Source: Fimenecus sp964614605
GTDB taxonomy: Bacteria; Bacillota; Clostridia; Oscillospirales; Acutalibacteraceae
Length of the DNA stretch: 15,535 nt
Reading direction: 5' to 3'
Assembly (NCBI GenBank): GCA_964614605.1
Contig: CAZTLU010000035.1
Coordinates: forward strand, 1 to 15,535
A program made the position numbers and the translations under genes. Shown here piece after piece: positions 1 through 5,915 of this stretch (position 1 is its first letter; every line of letters begins with the position of its first letter). The notes beneath the pieces are model-generated. The model was not told the origin of the DNA. It saw only the letters and a program-made list of their open reading frames with translations, and ran no database searches.

Positions 1-788
1 TTGATGTCGGGCACAGCAATGAAATACTGCCAAACCTTTTCCGCAAGGCCGTTTTTGTCGAATTCTTCGCGAAGAATTGCGTCTGCCTCACGAAGAGCGT
101 GAAGTCTGTCGCGTGTGATTGCACCGAGGCAACGAACACCGAGTCCGGGGCCGGGGAATGGCTGACGGTAAACCATAGCGTGAGGAAGACCGAGAGCTTC
201 ACCCACTACACGAACCTCGTCTTTAAAGAGAAGCTTAATAGGCTCAACAAGCTGGAAGTTAAGGTCTTCGGGAAGTCCGCCAACATTGTGGTGAGATTTA
301 ACCGCTTTTTTGCCCTCTGCCTGCTTAAAGCTTTCAAGGATATCGGGGTAAATTGTGCCCTGTGCCAAGTATTCAACATCTTCAAGCTTTCTTGCTTCGT
401 CAGCGAATACATTTATAAATTCTGCACCGATAATCTTTCTCTTGCTTTCAGGGTCACTAACGCCTGCAAGAAGGTCAAGAAAACGGTCGGTAGCATCAAC
501 ATAAATAAGGTTAGCGTCAAGCTCTTTGCCGAAAATTTCAATAACCTGTTCACTTTCGTTCTTTCTCATAAGTCCGTGATTAACATGAACACAAACCAAC
601 TGCTTGCCGATGGCCTTGATAAGTAACGCAGCGACTACTGATGAGTCAACACCGCCTGAGAGGGCCAGAAGAACTTTTTTATCGCCAACCTGCTCACGAA
701 CAGCTTTAATCTGTTCGTCGATAAAAGCGTCAGCTAATGCTTTGGTGGTAATTCTTTCCATTGATTCGGGTCTTACATTTGAATCCAT
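1..788 (-). CDS. guaA: GMP synthase, ATP-pyrophosphatase subunit/domain (3' end outside window)
   Basis: Catalyses the amination of XMP to GMP with ATP in the cytoplasm. The 262 residues visible hold the P-loop SGGVDSS at 44-50, an AQGT segment at 142-145, KSHHNVGGLP at 164-173 and the RQPFPGPGLG loop at 208-217, all hallmarks of the GuaA synthetase half. The reading continues past the left edge, where about 60-70 residues of the dimerisation region should follow. The start ATG at 788 is backed by an AAAGGAGG site at 797-804 on the minus strand, so the protein begins only about 43 residues before the P-loop. The usual N-terminal glutaminase domain of about 190-200 residues is absent. That resembles the archaeal split enzyme, where a separate GATase subunit supplies ammonia. 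It lies 58 bases downstream of the CofE-like gene and is probably cotranscribed with it. The function is certain; the split state is an inference from the start site. Confidence 0.93.
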   Translation of the reverse strand, partial: MDSNVRPESMERITTKALADAFIDEQIKAVREQVGDKKVLLALSGGVDSSVVAALLIKAIGKQLVCVHVNHGLMRKNESEQVIEIFGKELDANLIYVDATDRFLDLLAGVSDPESKRKIIGAEFINVFADEARKLEDVEYLAQGTIYPDILESFKQAEGKKAVKSHHNVGGLPEDLNFQLVEPIKLLFKDEVRVVGEALGLPHAMVYRQPFPGPGLGVRCLGAITRDRLHALREADAILREEFDKNGLAEKVWQYFIAVPDI

Positions 789-812
789 ATAAAATTCCTC
801 CTTTAATGAAGT

Positions 813-846
813 GGCGAAAAGGTAAAAGCCTTTTCGCCGTTTTTTA
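813..846 (+). terminator. Strong hairpin between the CofE-like gene and guaA, with T-run on the plus strand
   Basis: A perfect 10-bp stem (GGCGAAAAGG at 813-822, CCTTTTCGCC at 829-838) with a 6-base loop is followed on the plus strand by GTTTTTTA. It therefore looks like an intrinsic terminator for plus-strand transcription, yet no plus-strand gene is visible to its left. On the minus strand, the direction of both flanking genes, there is no T-run after the stem, so it should not stop transcription from the CofE-like gene into guaA. It may block antisense transcription or act as a processing or stability hairpin in the guaA leader. Confidence 0.4.
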
Positions 847-2037
847 TCAGTCTGTGTAATTGTCGAAATATCCCTGAACGAGAATGATGGGTGTGCCCTT
901 GTCACCTGAACCGCTGGTCAGGTCGCAAAGTGAACCGATAAGGTCTGTAAGCTGACGGGGAGTAGTGCCCTGTGAAGCCATATTGCCCACAAGACTGCCT
1001 TCCTTTGCCTTGATGCTCTTTGAAATTGCCTCTTTGAGCTCTGCACCTGAAAGTCCCTTGAAATCGTTGTCAGCAAGATATTTAAGCTTTAACTCGTTGG
1101 GAGTACCTATAAGGCCTGCAGTATGAGCAGGGGATACAACGGGGTCAGCAAGCTCCCAGATTTTACCCTGTGGGTCTTTGAATGCGCCGTCGCCGTAAAC
1201 CATAACTTCAACATGCTTGCCTGTCTTTTTGAGGATTTCAGCCTGAATATCCTCAACAAGACTCTGACAGTCTCTGGGGAAAAGCTTAACTGTATCTTCA
1301 GTTGATTTATTTGAACCGAGAAGACCGTATTTTTCGTTACAGCCACTGCCGTTTACAGAAGATGTGAGAATATCGTCAAGACCGCAAACAACCTTTGCGC
1401 CTGCAGCTTTGAGAATTCTCTTGGTTCTCTGTCTTGTGTGAATGTCACAGGTAAGAACGCAGTCAGTATAATCAAGAATTGTCTTGGGCTGATTTGCGAA
1501 AACAATTTCAACATCTGCACCCTCTTCTTTGATGATGCCTGCATAGTAATCAACATAATCAACGCCTGTGAATTCGTGCTTGTTCTCGCCGAAAAGCTCT
1601 CTGTATTTTTCAAGTGAAAGAACATCTGAATAGGGGTTAACGCCTGCCTCGTCAATCTTGTCCAATGAAACAAGTGAGTTACCAACCTCGTCACTGGGAT
1701 AGCTGAGCATAAGAACTACCTTTTTAGCGCCCTTTGCAATACCGCGAAGGCAGATTGCGAAACGGTTGCGTGATAAAATCGGGAAAATAACACCGATTGT
1801 TTCACCGCCGAGCTTTGCCTTAACATCAGCAGCAATGTCATCAACTGATGCATAGTTACCCTGTGCACGTGCAACGATTGATTCTGTAAGAGAAATAACA
1901 TCTCTGTCGCGAAGCTCAAAACCTTCGCTTTCTGCAGCTTCAAGCACGCTTTTTACTGCAATGTCACAGAGATTGTCGCCCTGACGAATAATAGGACAGC
2001 GAATACCTCTTGAAACAGTACCGACTTTTCTTTCCAT
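847..2037 (-). CDS. CofE-like / coenzyme F420-0:L-glutamate ligase family protein
   Basis: A 396-residue protein that resembles the F420-0:gamma-glutamyl ligase (CofE) family, whose members add glutamate to a phosphate-containing cofactor using GTP. Visible matches are an N-terminal RQGDNL at 18-23, corresponding to the PGDDL-type start of CofE, then DVISLTESIVARAQGN at about 46-61, and a later GDGAFKDP segment in the C-terminal half. It is longer than archaeal CofE (about 250 residues), as are the clostridial homologues. No signal peptide or membrane segment is seen. The start is supported by GGAGAGA at 2043-2049 on the minus strand and by an upstream promoter at 2180-2209. It precedes guaA on the same strand. 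Nothing else in the window belongs to F420 synthesis, so its true substrate is unknown and the name should be read as a family label. Confidence 0.72.
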   Translation of the reverse strand: MERKVGTVSRGIRCPIIRQGDNLCDIAVKSVLEAAESEGFELRDRDVISLTESIVARAQGNYASVDDIAADVKAKLGGETIGVIFPILSRNRFAICLRGIAKGAKKVVLMLSYPSDEVGNSLVSLDKIDEAGVNPYSDVLSLEKYRELFGENKHEFTGVDYVDYYAGIIKEEGADVEIVFANQPKTILDYTDCVLTCDIHTRQRTKRILKAAGAKVVCGLDDILTSSVNGSGCNEKYGLLGSNKSTEDTVKLFPRDCQSLVEDIQAEILKKTGKHVEVMVYGDGAFKDPQGKIWELADPVVSPAHTAGLIGTPNELKLKYLADNDFKGLSGAELKEAISKSIKAKEGSLVGNMASQGTTPRQLTDLIGSLCDLTSGSGDKGTPIILVQGYFDNYTD

Positions 2038-2071
2038 ACTAATCTCTCCAATATAAAATAGATTTAAAACT

Positions 2072-2096
2072 CCTCGCAGGATATTTACCCGTGAGG
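2072..2096 (-). other. Imperfect hairpin in the 5' leader of the CofE-like gene
   Basis: The segments CCTCGCAGG (2072-2080) and CCCGTGAGG (2088-2096) can pair with one mismatch and one G-T wobble around a 7-base loop. The hairpin lies in the roughly 135-base leader predicted between the minus-strand promoter and the gene start, about 23 bases upstream of the ribosome binding site. There is no adjacent T-run and no riboswitch class that I recognise. A regulatory role is possible but unproven. Confidence 0.25.
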
Positions 2097-2179
2097 GAAA
2101 GATTTACAAGCTTTGAAAAACTAATATTCCCGATAATCCTTGAAAAATCCAAATTACCGCAAACTAATTTTTACACACT

Positions 2180-2209
2180 ATTATATAATAATTGTTCCCA
2201 TAAAGTCAA
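2180..2209 (-). promoter_or_regulatory. Predicted sigma-A promoter for the CofE-like gene and guaA
   Basis: On the minus strand a TTGACT -35 box (2209-2204) is separated by 18 bases from a perfect TATAAT -10 box (2185-2180). Transcription would begin near 2173 and leave a leader of about 135 bases before the ATG at 2037. It is divergent from the polysaccharide operon promoter about 100 bases away. Confidence 0.7.
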
Positions 2210-2222
2210 TGGAAACATATTC

Positions 2223-2269
2223 TTGTGCATACAAAATTTGTTATAAATATTGATAAAATTTTTGTGCAT
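2223..2269 (+). repeat. Pair of TTGTGCAT direct repeats between the divergent promoters
   Basis: The octamer TTGTGCAT occurs at 2223-2230 and again at 2262-2269, 39 bases apart, within the A+T-rich stretch between the two divergent promoters. The second copy ends about 40 bases before the plus-strand -35 box. Such a placement would suit an operator or activator site, but an octamer pair in A+T-rich DNA can also arise by chance. Apart from this, the two promoters and the leader hairpin, I see no other feature in the gene-free stretch 2038-2418. Confidence 0.25.
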
Positions 2270-2309
2270 TTTTTTATTCAACATAAGAGGGTTTTAGTGT
2301 GGATTTTGA

Positions 2310-2338
2310 TTGACTTTTATATACAATAATAGTATAAT
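2310..2338 (+). promoter_or_regulatory. Predicted sigma-A promoter of the polysaccharide operon
   Basis: A TTGACT -35 box (2310-2315), a 17-base spacer and a perfect TATAAT -10 box (2333-2338) form a near-consensus promoter. Transcription should start near 2345, giving a leader of about 75 bases before the first gene at 2419. No comparably good promoter was found further along the operon, so this one probably drives everything up to at least the flippase. Confidence 0.8.
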
Positions 2339-2418
2339 ACCATAGAGCATACTCAAAATGAATTATTATGCCATATTGCGTGCTGACGGTGTAAATGAAT
2401 ATAAAAGAGGGTAGTTTT

Positions 2419-4482
2419 ATGCCACTGACTTTAATGTATATAACCAATAATCCCGAGGTTGCGGTGATTGCACAAAAGGCGGGCGTGGACCGTGTTTGGG
2501 TTGATATGGAATATATCGACAAGGAACTTCGCCAAGGCGGAATGGATACGGTTCAGTCACACCACACAATTGAAGATATAAAAAGACTTCGCCCCGTTGT
2601 AACTGACGCGCAGCTTCAGGTCAGAATCAATCATATGTATGACGGCTCTGAAGAAGAAATCAATCAGACCATCGACGCAGGCGCCGATATTATTATGTTG
2701 CCCTACTTTAAAACCCGTAAAGAGGTTGAAGATTTCATAAGATTTGTTGGCGGCAGAGCTAAAACAATAATCCTTGTTGAAACTGCCGAGGCTTATGAAA
2801 ATATCGACGATATTTTAGAGGTTGAGGGGATTGACGAGGTGCACATCGGTCTTAACGATTTGCACTTGGCTTACGGTAAGGACTTTATGTTCGAGCTTCT
2901 TGCTGACGGAACAGTTCCTCCGCTTTGTGAAAAGCTTCGTCGAAAAGGAATTAAATTCGGATTTGGCGGTATTGCCCGCGTAGGCTACGGAATGTTACCG
3001 GCAGAGCATATTATTACCGAGCATTATGCTCTCGGTTCACAAATGGCAATTCTCTCCCGTGGCTTCTGTGATGCAAACAGAGTTGAAAATCCAAAAGAAA
3101 TTGAAGAAATCTTCATTAAGGGTGTTCGTGATATCCGCGAAAAAGAAAAAGAGGTTTCAGTGTATACTGAAGAACAATACGCACAGAACCATAGAATAGT
3201 TGAAGAAAAAATCGGCGAAATCGTTACACAAATCAGAAAAAAGAAAGAAGCAAATAGAATGAAAAACGAAAAAATCTGGCTTGCGACCCCCACAATGCAT
3301 GGCGAAGAGCTTAAATATGTTACCGAAGCATATGAAACAAACTGGATGTCAACGGTAGGTGCCAATATAAATGAGGTTGAACGTCTTGTGGCAGAAAAGG
3401 TCGGCTGTAAATATGCCGTTGCACTTTCTTGCGGAACAGCGGCACTTCATATGTGTGTAAAGCTTGCAGGTGTTAAGCCCGGCAATAAGGTTTTTTGTAG
3501 CGATATGACCTTTGATGCAACTGTTAACCCAGTGGTTTATGAGGGCGGAGTTCCGATTTTCATTGATACAGAGTATGAAACATGGAATATGGATGCAGCA
3601 GCACTTCGTAAAGCATTTGAGCTTTATCCCGAGGTTAAGGTTGTTGTAGTGGCAAACCTTTACGGTACTCCCGGCAAATTGGACGAAATCCGCGCAATCT
3701 GTGATGAGCACGGCGCAACTCTTATTGAGGATGCTGCTGAATCCTTCGGTGCTACATATAAGGGTGAACAGACAGGTACATTTGGTACATATAACGCAAT
3801 TAGCTTTAACGGAAACAAGATTATCACAGGCAGCTCGGGCGGTATGTTCTTAACTGACGATTTGGAGGCCGCAAACAAGGTTCGCAAATGGTCAACACAG
3901 GCAAGAGAAAATGCACCTTGGTATCAGCACGAGGAGCTTGGCTATAACTACCGTATGAGCAATGTTATTGCGGGCGTTGTGCGCGGTCAGATGGGGTATC
4001 TTGAAGAGCATATCGAACGCAAAAAGGTAATTTATGACAGATATAAAGAAGCATTCAAGGATTTGCCGGTATCAATGAACCCGTACGACGAAAACACTAT
4101 GGAGCCTAACTTCTGGCTTTCTTGTATGCTTATTGATGAAGATGCAATGTGTAAGCAGGTTCGCAGTGAAACAGAGGCACTTTATGTTAAGGAAAGCGGA
4201 AAAACCTGCCCCACAGAAATTCTCGAAAAGCTTGCAGAAAAGAATATTGAGGGCAGACCTATCTGGAAGCCCATGCATATGCAGCCCATTTACAGAATGA
4301 ATGGCTTTGTAACCCGAGAGGGTAGCGGCAGAGCAAGAACAAATGCCTATATCGAGGGCGGTTGCGCCGACATCGGTATGGATATTTTCAATCGCGGACT
4401 TTGCTTACCGTCGGACATCAAAATGACGGAAGAACAGCAGAACAGAGTAATCGAAATTATTAAAGGTTGTTTTGAGGGTTGA
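2419..4482 (+). CDS. HpcH/HpaI-type aldolase fused to PglE-like DegT/DnrJ/EryC1/StrS aminotransferase
   Basis: A 687-residue two-domain cytoplasmic protein. Residues 1-about 275 resemble the HpcH/HpaI aldolase family. E121 and D147 are likely metal ligands, and their 26-residue spacing equals that of the E149/D175 pair in HpaI. An arginine (R69, in VRIN) also fits. The HpaI catalytic histidine of the D-x-E-H motif appears as tyrosine (Y32). After a charged helical linker, residues 281-687 form a PLP-dependent sugar aminotransferase close to PglE: SCGTAALH near the start, SFNGNKIITG with the predicted Schiff-base lysine K467 (187 of the domain), then GRPIWKPMH. PglE-type enzymes transaminate UDP-4-keto sugars using glutamate. 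The start at 2419 is preferred over ATG 2395 because AAAGAGGG (2404-2411) is correctly spaced. First gene of the operon, 6 bases before the PglC-like gene. The substrate of the aldolase half is unknown. Confidence 0.88.
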   Translation: MPLTLMYITNNPEVAVIAQKAGVDRVWVDMEYIDKELRQGGMDTVQSHHTIEDIKRLRPVVTDAQLQVRINHMYDGSEEEINQTIDAGADIIMLPYFKTRKEVEDFIRFVGGRAKTIILVETAEAYENIDDILEVEGIDEVHIGLNDLHLAYGKDFMFELLADGTVPPLCEKLRRKGIKFGFGGIARVGYGMLPAEHIITEHYALGSQMAILSRGFCDANRVENPKEIEEIFIKGVRDIREKEKEVSVYTEEQYAQNHRIVEEKIGEIVTQIRKKKEANRMKNEKIWLATPTMHGEELKYVTEAYETNWMSTVGANINEVERLVAEKVGCKYAVALSCGTAALHMCVKLAGVKPGNKVFCSDMTFDATVNPVVYEGGVPIFIDTEYETWNMDAAALRKAFELYPEVKVVVVANLYGTPGKLDEIRAICDEHGATLIEDAAESFGATYKGEQTGTFGTYNAISFNGNKIITGSSGGMFLTDDLEAANKVRKWSTQARENAPWYQHEELGYNYRMSNVIAGVVRGQMGYLEEHIERKKVIYDRYKEAFKDLPVSMNPYDENTMEPNFWLSCMLIDEDAMCKQVRSETEALYVKESGKTCPTEILEKLAEKNIEGRPIWKPMHMQPIYRMNGFVTREGSGRARTNAYIEGGCADIGMDIFNRGLCLPSDIKMTEEQQNRVIEIIKGCFEG
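3237..3261 (+). other. In-phase A_AAA_AAG heptamer at the aldolase-aminotransferase junction
   Basis: The heptamer at 3237-3243 is in the same phase as the dnaX slippery site: the zero frame reads AGA AAA AAG. A -1 slip here would read four more codons and stop at TAG (3255-3257), giving a separate aldolase of about 279 residues. That stop sits just before ATG 3259, the natural first codon of the aminotransferase domain. A +1 shift would instead end at TGA 3260-3262, making a classic ATGA overlap. No clear upstream Shine-Dalgarno-like stimulator and only a weak bulged downstream hairpin are visible, so frameshifting is a hypothesis. The alternative is that an old indel in the A-run fused two genes. 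Confidence 0.35.
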
Positions 4483-4488
4483 TTATAA

Positions 4489-5109
4489 ATGTATAAGTAC
4501 ATAAAAAGAGCATTGGATTTTTGTGCTGCATTTGGAGCAATTGTAGTTTTATCGCCGGTTTTACTTGTAGTAGCAATTCTTGTAAGAACAAAATTGGGTA
4601 GTCCTGTACTTTTCAAGCAGGAAAGACCGGGTATGATTGATAAAAAAACAGGTGAAGAAAAGATTTTCACTCTTTGCAAATTCAGAACTATGACTGATGA
4701 AAGGGATGAAAACGGAGAACTTTTGCCTGATGAAATCCGCCTTACAAAATTCGGTCAGTTTTTACGCAGTACAAGTATTGACGAATTACCTGAATTTATC
4801 AACATATTAAAGGGTGATATGAGCTTTATAGGTCCTCGCCCTTTGCTTGTACGGTACATTCCCAGATATTCAGAAGAACAGAGAAAGCGTCACCTTGTTC
4901 GTCCCGGACTTTCAGGTTGGGCACAGGTGAACGGCAGAAATACTGTTTCATGGCAAGAAAAATTCAGCCTTGATGTTGAATATGTTGAAAAAATGTCTTT
5001 TGCCCTCGATGTAAAGATTTTCTTTATGACAATTATGTCAGTTTTAAAGCGTGAGGGCATCAGCAGTGAAACGAGTGCCACTATGGAAGAGTTTATGGGT
5101 AACCACTGA
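4489..5109 (+). CDS. PglC-like monotopic phosphoglycosyl transferase (initiating sugar transferase)
   Basis: Transfers a phospho-sugar from a UDP-sugar to undecaprenyl phosphate at the inner face of the membrane, the first step of the repeat unit. At 206 residues it is a minimal PglC-type enzyme without the extra membrane segments of WbaP. Visible features are the basic start KR-x2-D (6-10), one re-entrant hydrophobic helix around 11-32 with a proline at 23, FKQERPG (42-48), KFRTM (64-68), the catalytic Asp-Glu dyad D98-E99 followed by LP, then IGPRPL (114-119) and RPGLSGWAQVNGRN (138-151). The ribosome binding site GAGGG (4474-4478) lies inside the end of the upstream gene, which suggests coupled translation. 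The PglE-like and PglD-like neighbours suggest that the first sugar is a diacetamido-trideoxy hexose of the bacillosamine type, but this is inferred. Confidence 0.93.
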   Translation: MYKYIKRALDFCAAFGAIVVLSPVLLVVAILVRTKLGSPVLFKQERPGMIDKKTGEEKIFTLCKFRTMTDERDENGELLPDEIRLTKFGQFLRSTSIDELPEFINILKGDMSFIGPRPLLVRYIPRYSEEQRKRHLVRPGLSGWAQVNGRNTVSWQEKFSLDVEYVEKMSFALDVKIFFMTIMSVLKREGISSETSATMEEFMGNH

Positions 5110-5120
5110 TTGCAATCTTA

Positions 5121-5242
5121 TGCACAATTCTTAACGGCTGCTTTTCCGTCATAGCTCGCCAAAAATACTCGCCAATACACAAATTATTGCCTGCGTTTTT
5201 CGACGGCTCTAACGAAAAAACTATCTCGCTGATAATTGTACA
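5121..5242. repeat. Possible intergenic repeat (MITE-like) element with imperfect terminal inverted repeats
   Basis: The gap 5110-5297 is the only long non-coding stretch inside the operon. It carries TGCACAATT (5121-5129) and its inverse AATTGTACA (5234-5242) with one mismatch, two CTCGCCAA direct repeats (5155-5162, 5168-5175) and an ACGGCT pair (5134-5139, 5203-5208). Its base texture looks richer in G+C than the flanking leaders. No gene is supported here. These features would suit a small dispersed element inserted between two genes, but one copy cannot prove repetition. Plus-strand transcription must read through it. Confidence 0.35.
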
Positions 5243-5257
5243 ACGATTTTATCAGCG
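5227..5257 (+). other. Hairpin in the intergenic region before the acetyltransferase gene
   Basis: CGCTGATAA (5227-5235) pairs perfectly with TTATCAGCG (5249-5257) around a 13-base loop that contains the palindrome TTGTACAA. There is no following T-run, so it is not an intrinsic terminator. It may be an RNA processing or stability element, or part of the repeat-like element in this gap. Confidence 0.4.
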
Positions 5258-5266
5258 GTTACAGAA

Positions 5267-5289
5267 TTTTCTCACAATGAGAAAAGAGG
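5267..5289 (+). promoter_or_regulatory. Hairpin overlapping the ribosome binding site of the TTG-initiated acetyltransferase gene
   Basis: TTTTCTCA (5267-5274) and TGAGAAAA (5278-5285) form an 8-bp stem with a 3-base loop. The ribosome binding site AAAGAGG (5283-5289) overlaps the last three bases of the stem and sits 8 bases before the TTG start at 5298. Folding could reduce initiation, but the core GAGG stays unpaired. The site decides the start: neither the ATG at 5187 nor the one at 5277 has comparable support. Confidence 0.4.
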
Positions 5290-5297
5290 TTGAAATA

Positions 5298-5903
5298 TTG
5301 AATAAAAAAATAGTAATTATCGGTGCAGGCGGTCACGGCAGAGTAGTTGCTGATATAGCCGAAGCCTGCGGAGATACTGTAATCGGGTTTCTTGATGATA
5401 ATGCCATAAATAATAAGGTGAAGGTTATCGGAACAAGTGCAGATGCAGAAAAATACTGTGACGGCGAAACAGAGCTTTTCGTTGCTGTGGGTAACTGTAA
5501 AATCCGTGAAAGGATTATGAAAAGTTTGCCCAACGCAAAGTGGTATACGGCAATTCATCCGTCAGCGGTAATTTCACCGTCAGCGGTAATAGGTGAGGGT
5601 ACTTGTATTATGCCCAATGCTGTTATAAATAATAGTGCAGTTGTTGGCAAAGGTGTAATTGTAAATACTTGTGCATCTGTTGACCATGATGACATTATAG
5701 GTGATTATGTTCATATTGCCTGTGGTGCTCGTCTTGCAGGGACGGTTACTGTTGGTAAATGCACTTGGATTGGTATAGGTTCGACAATAAGTAACAATGT
5801 ATCTGTCGGCTCAAATCTTATGATTGGTGCAGGTACAGTTGTTGTAAAGGATATAACAGAAGAGGGAACTTATGTTGGTGTTCCTGCAAAAAAGATTAAG
5901 TAA
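5298..5903 (+). CDS. PglD/NeuD-family sugar N-acetyltransferase (left-handed beta-helix)
   Basis: Predicted to acetylate the amino group made by the PglE-like enzyme, using acetyl-CoA, on a UDP-sugar in the cytoplasm. With the TTG start at 5298 it has 201 residues, close to PglD of Campylobacter (about 195). The N-terminal Rossmann-like part starts with IIGAGGHGR (7-15) and contains FLDD (31-34) and AVGN (63-66). From about residue 87 the hexapeptide repeats of a left-handed beta-helix begin (IHPSAVISPSAVIGEG and on). H130 in SVDHDD matches the catalytic histidine of PglD and H139 matches its CoA-side histidine. The tail ends in the typical VGVPAKKIK. It lies 188 bases after the PglC-like gene and 12 bases before a glycosyltransferase. 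In-frame reading extends upstream to ATG 5187, but that segment has no family resemblance. Confidence 0.9.
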   Translation: MNKKIVIIGAGGHGRVVADIAEACGDTVIGFLDDNAINNKVKVIGTSADAEKYCDGETELFVAVGNCKIRERIMKSLPNAKWYTAIHPSAVISPSAVIGEGTCIMPNAVINNSAVVGKGVIVNTCASVDHDDIIGDYVHIACGARLAGTVTVGKCTWIGIGSTISNNVSVGSNLMIGAGTVVVKDITEEGTYVGVPAKKIK

Positions 5904-5915
5904 CGGAGTTTATAA

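Noticed and set aside
99..626. Plus-strand open frame of 175 codons
   Set aside because: It is the antisense shadow of the GMP synthase gene, which shows strong family motifs on the minus strand; the plus-strand peptide has none.
2038..2175. Purine riboswitch in the leader upstream of the CofE-like gene and guaA
   Set aside because: The leader does not show the conserved purine riboswitch core, and the one visible hairpin has no terminator partner.
2395..2418. Upstream ATG as start of the aldolase-aminotransferase gene
   Set aside because: No ribosome binding site precedes it, while AAAGAGGG at 2404-2411 fits ATG 2419 well, and family resemblance begins there.
3349..3711. Minus-strand open frame of 120 codons within the aminotransferase region
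   Set aside because: It is antisense to the conserved aminotransferase core, has no ribosome binding site of note and a low-complexity, cysteine-rich translation.
5187..5297. Longer start for the acetyltransferase (ATG 5187 or 5277)
   Set aside because: The extra residues are encoded by the hairpin-rich intergenic element and do not resemble PglD; TTG 5298 has a well-spaced AAAGAGG.
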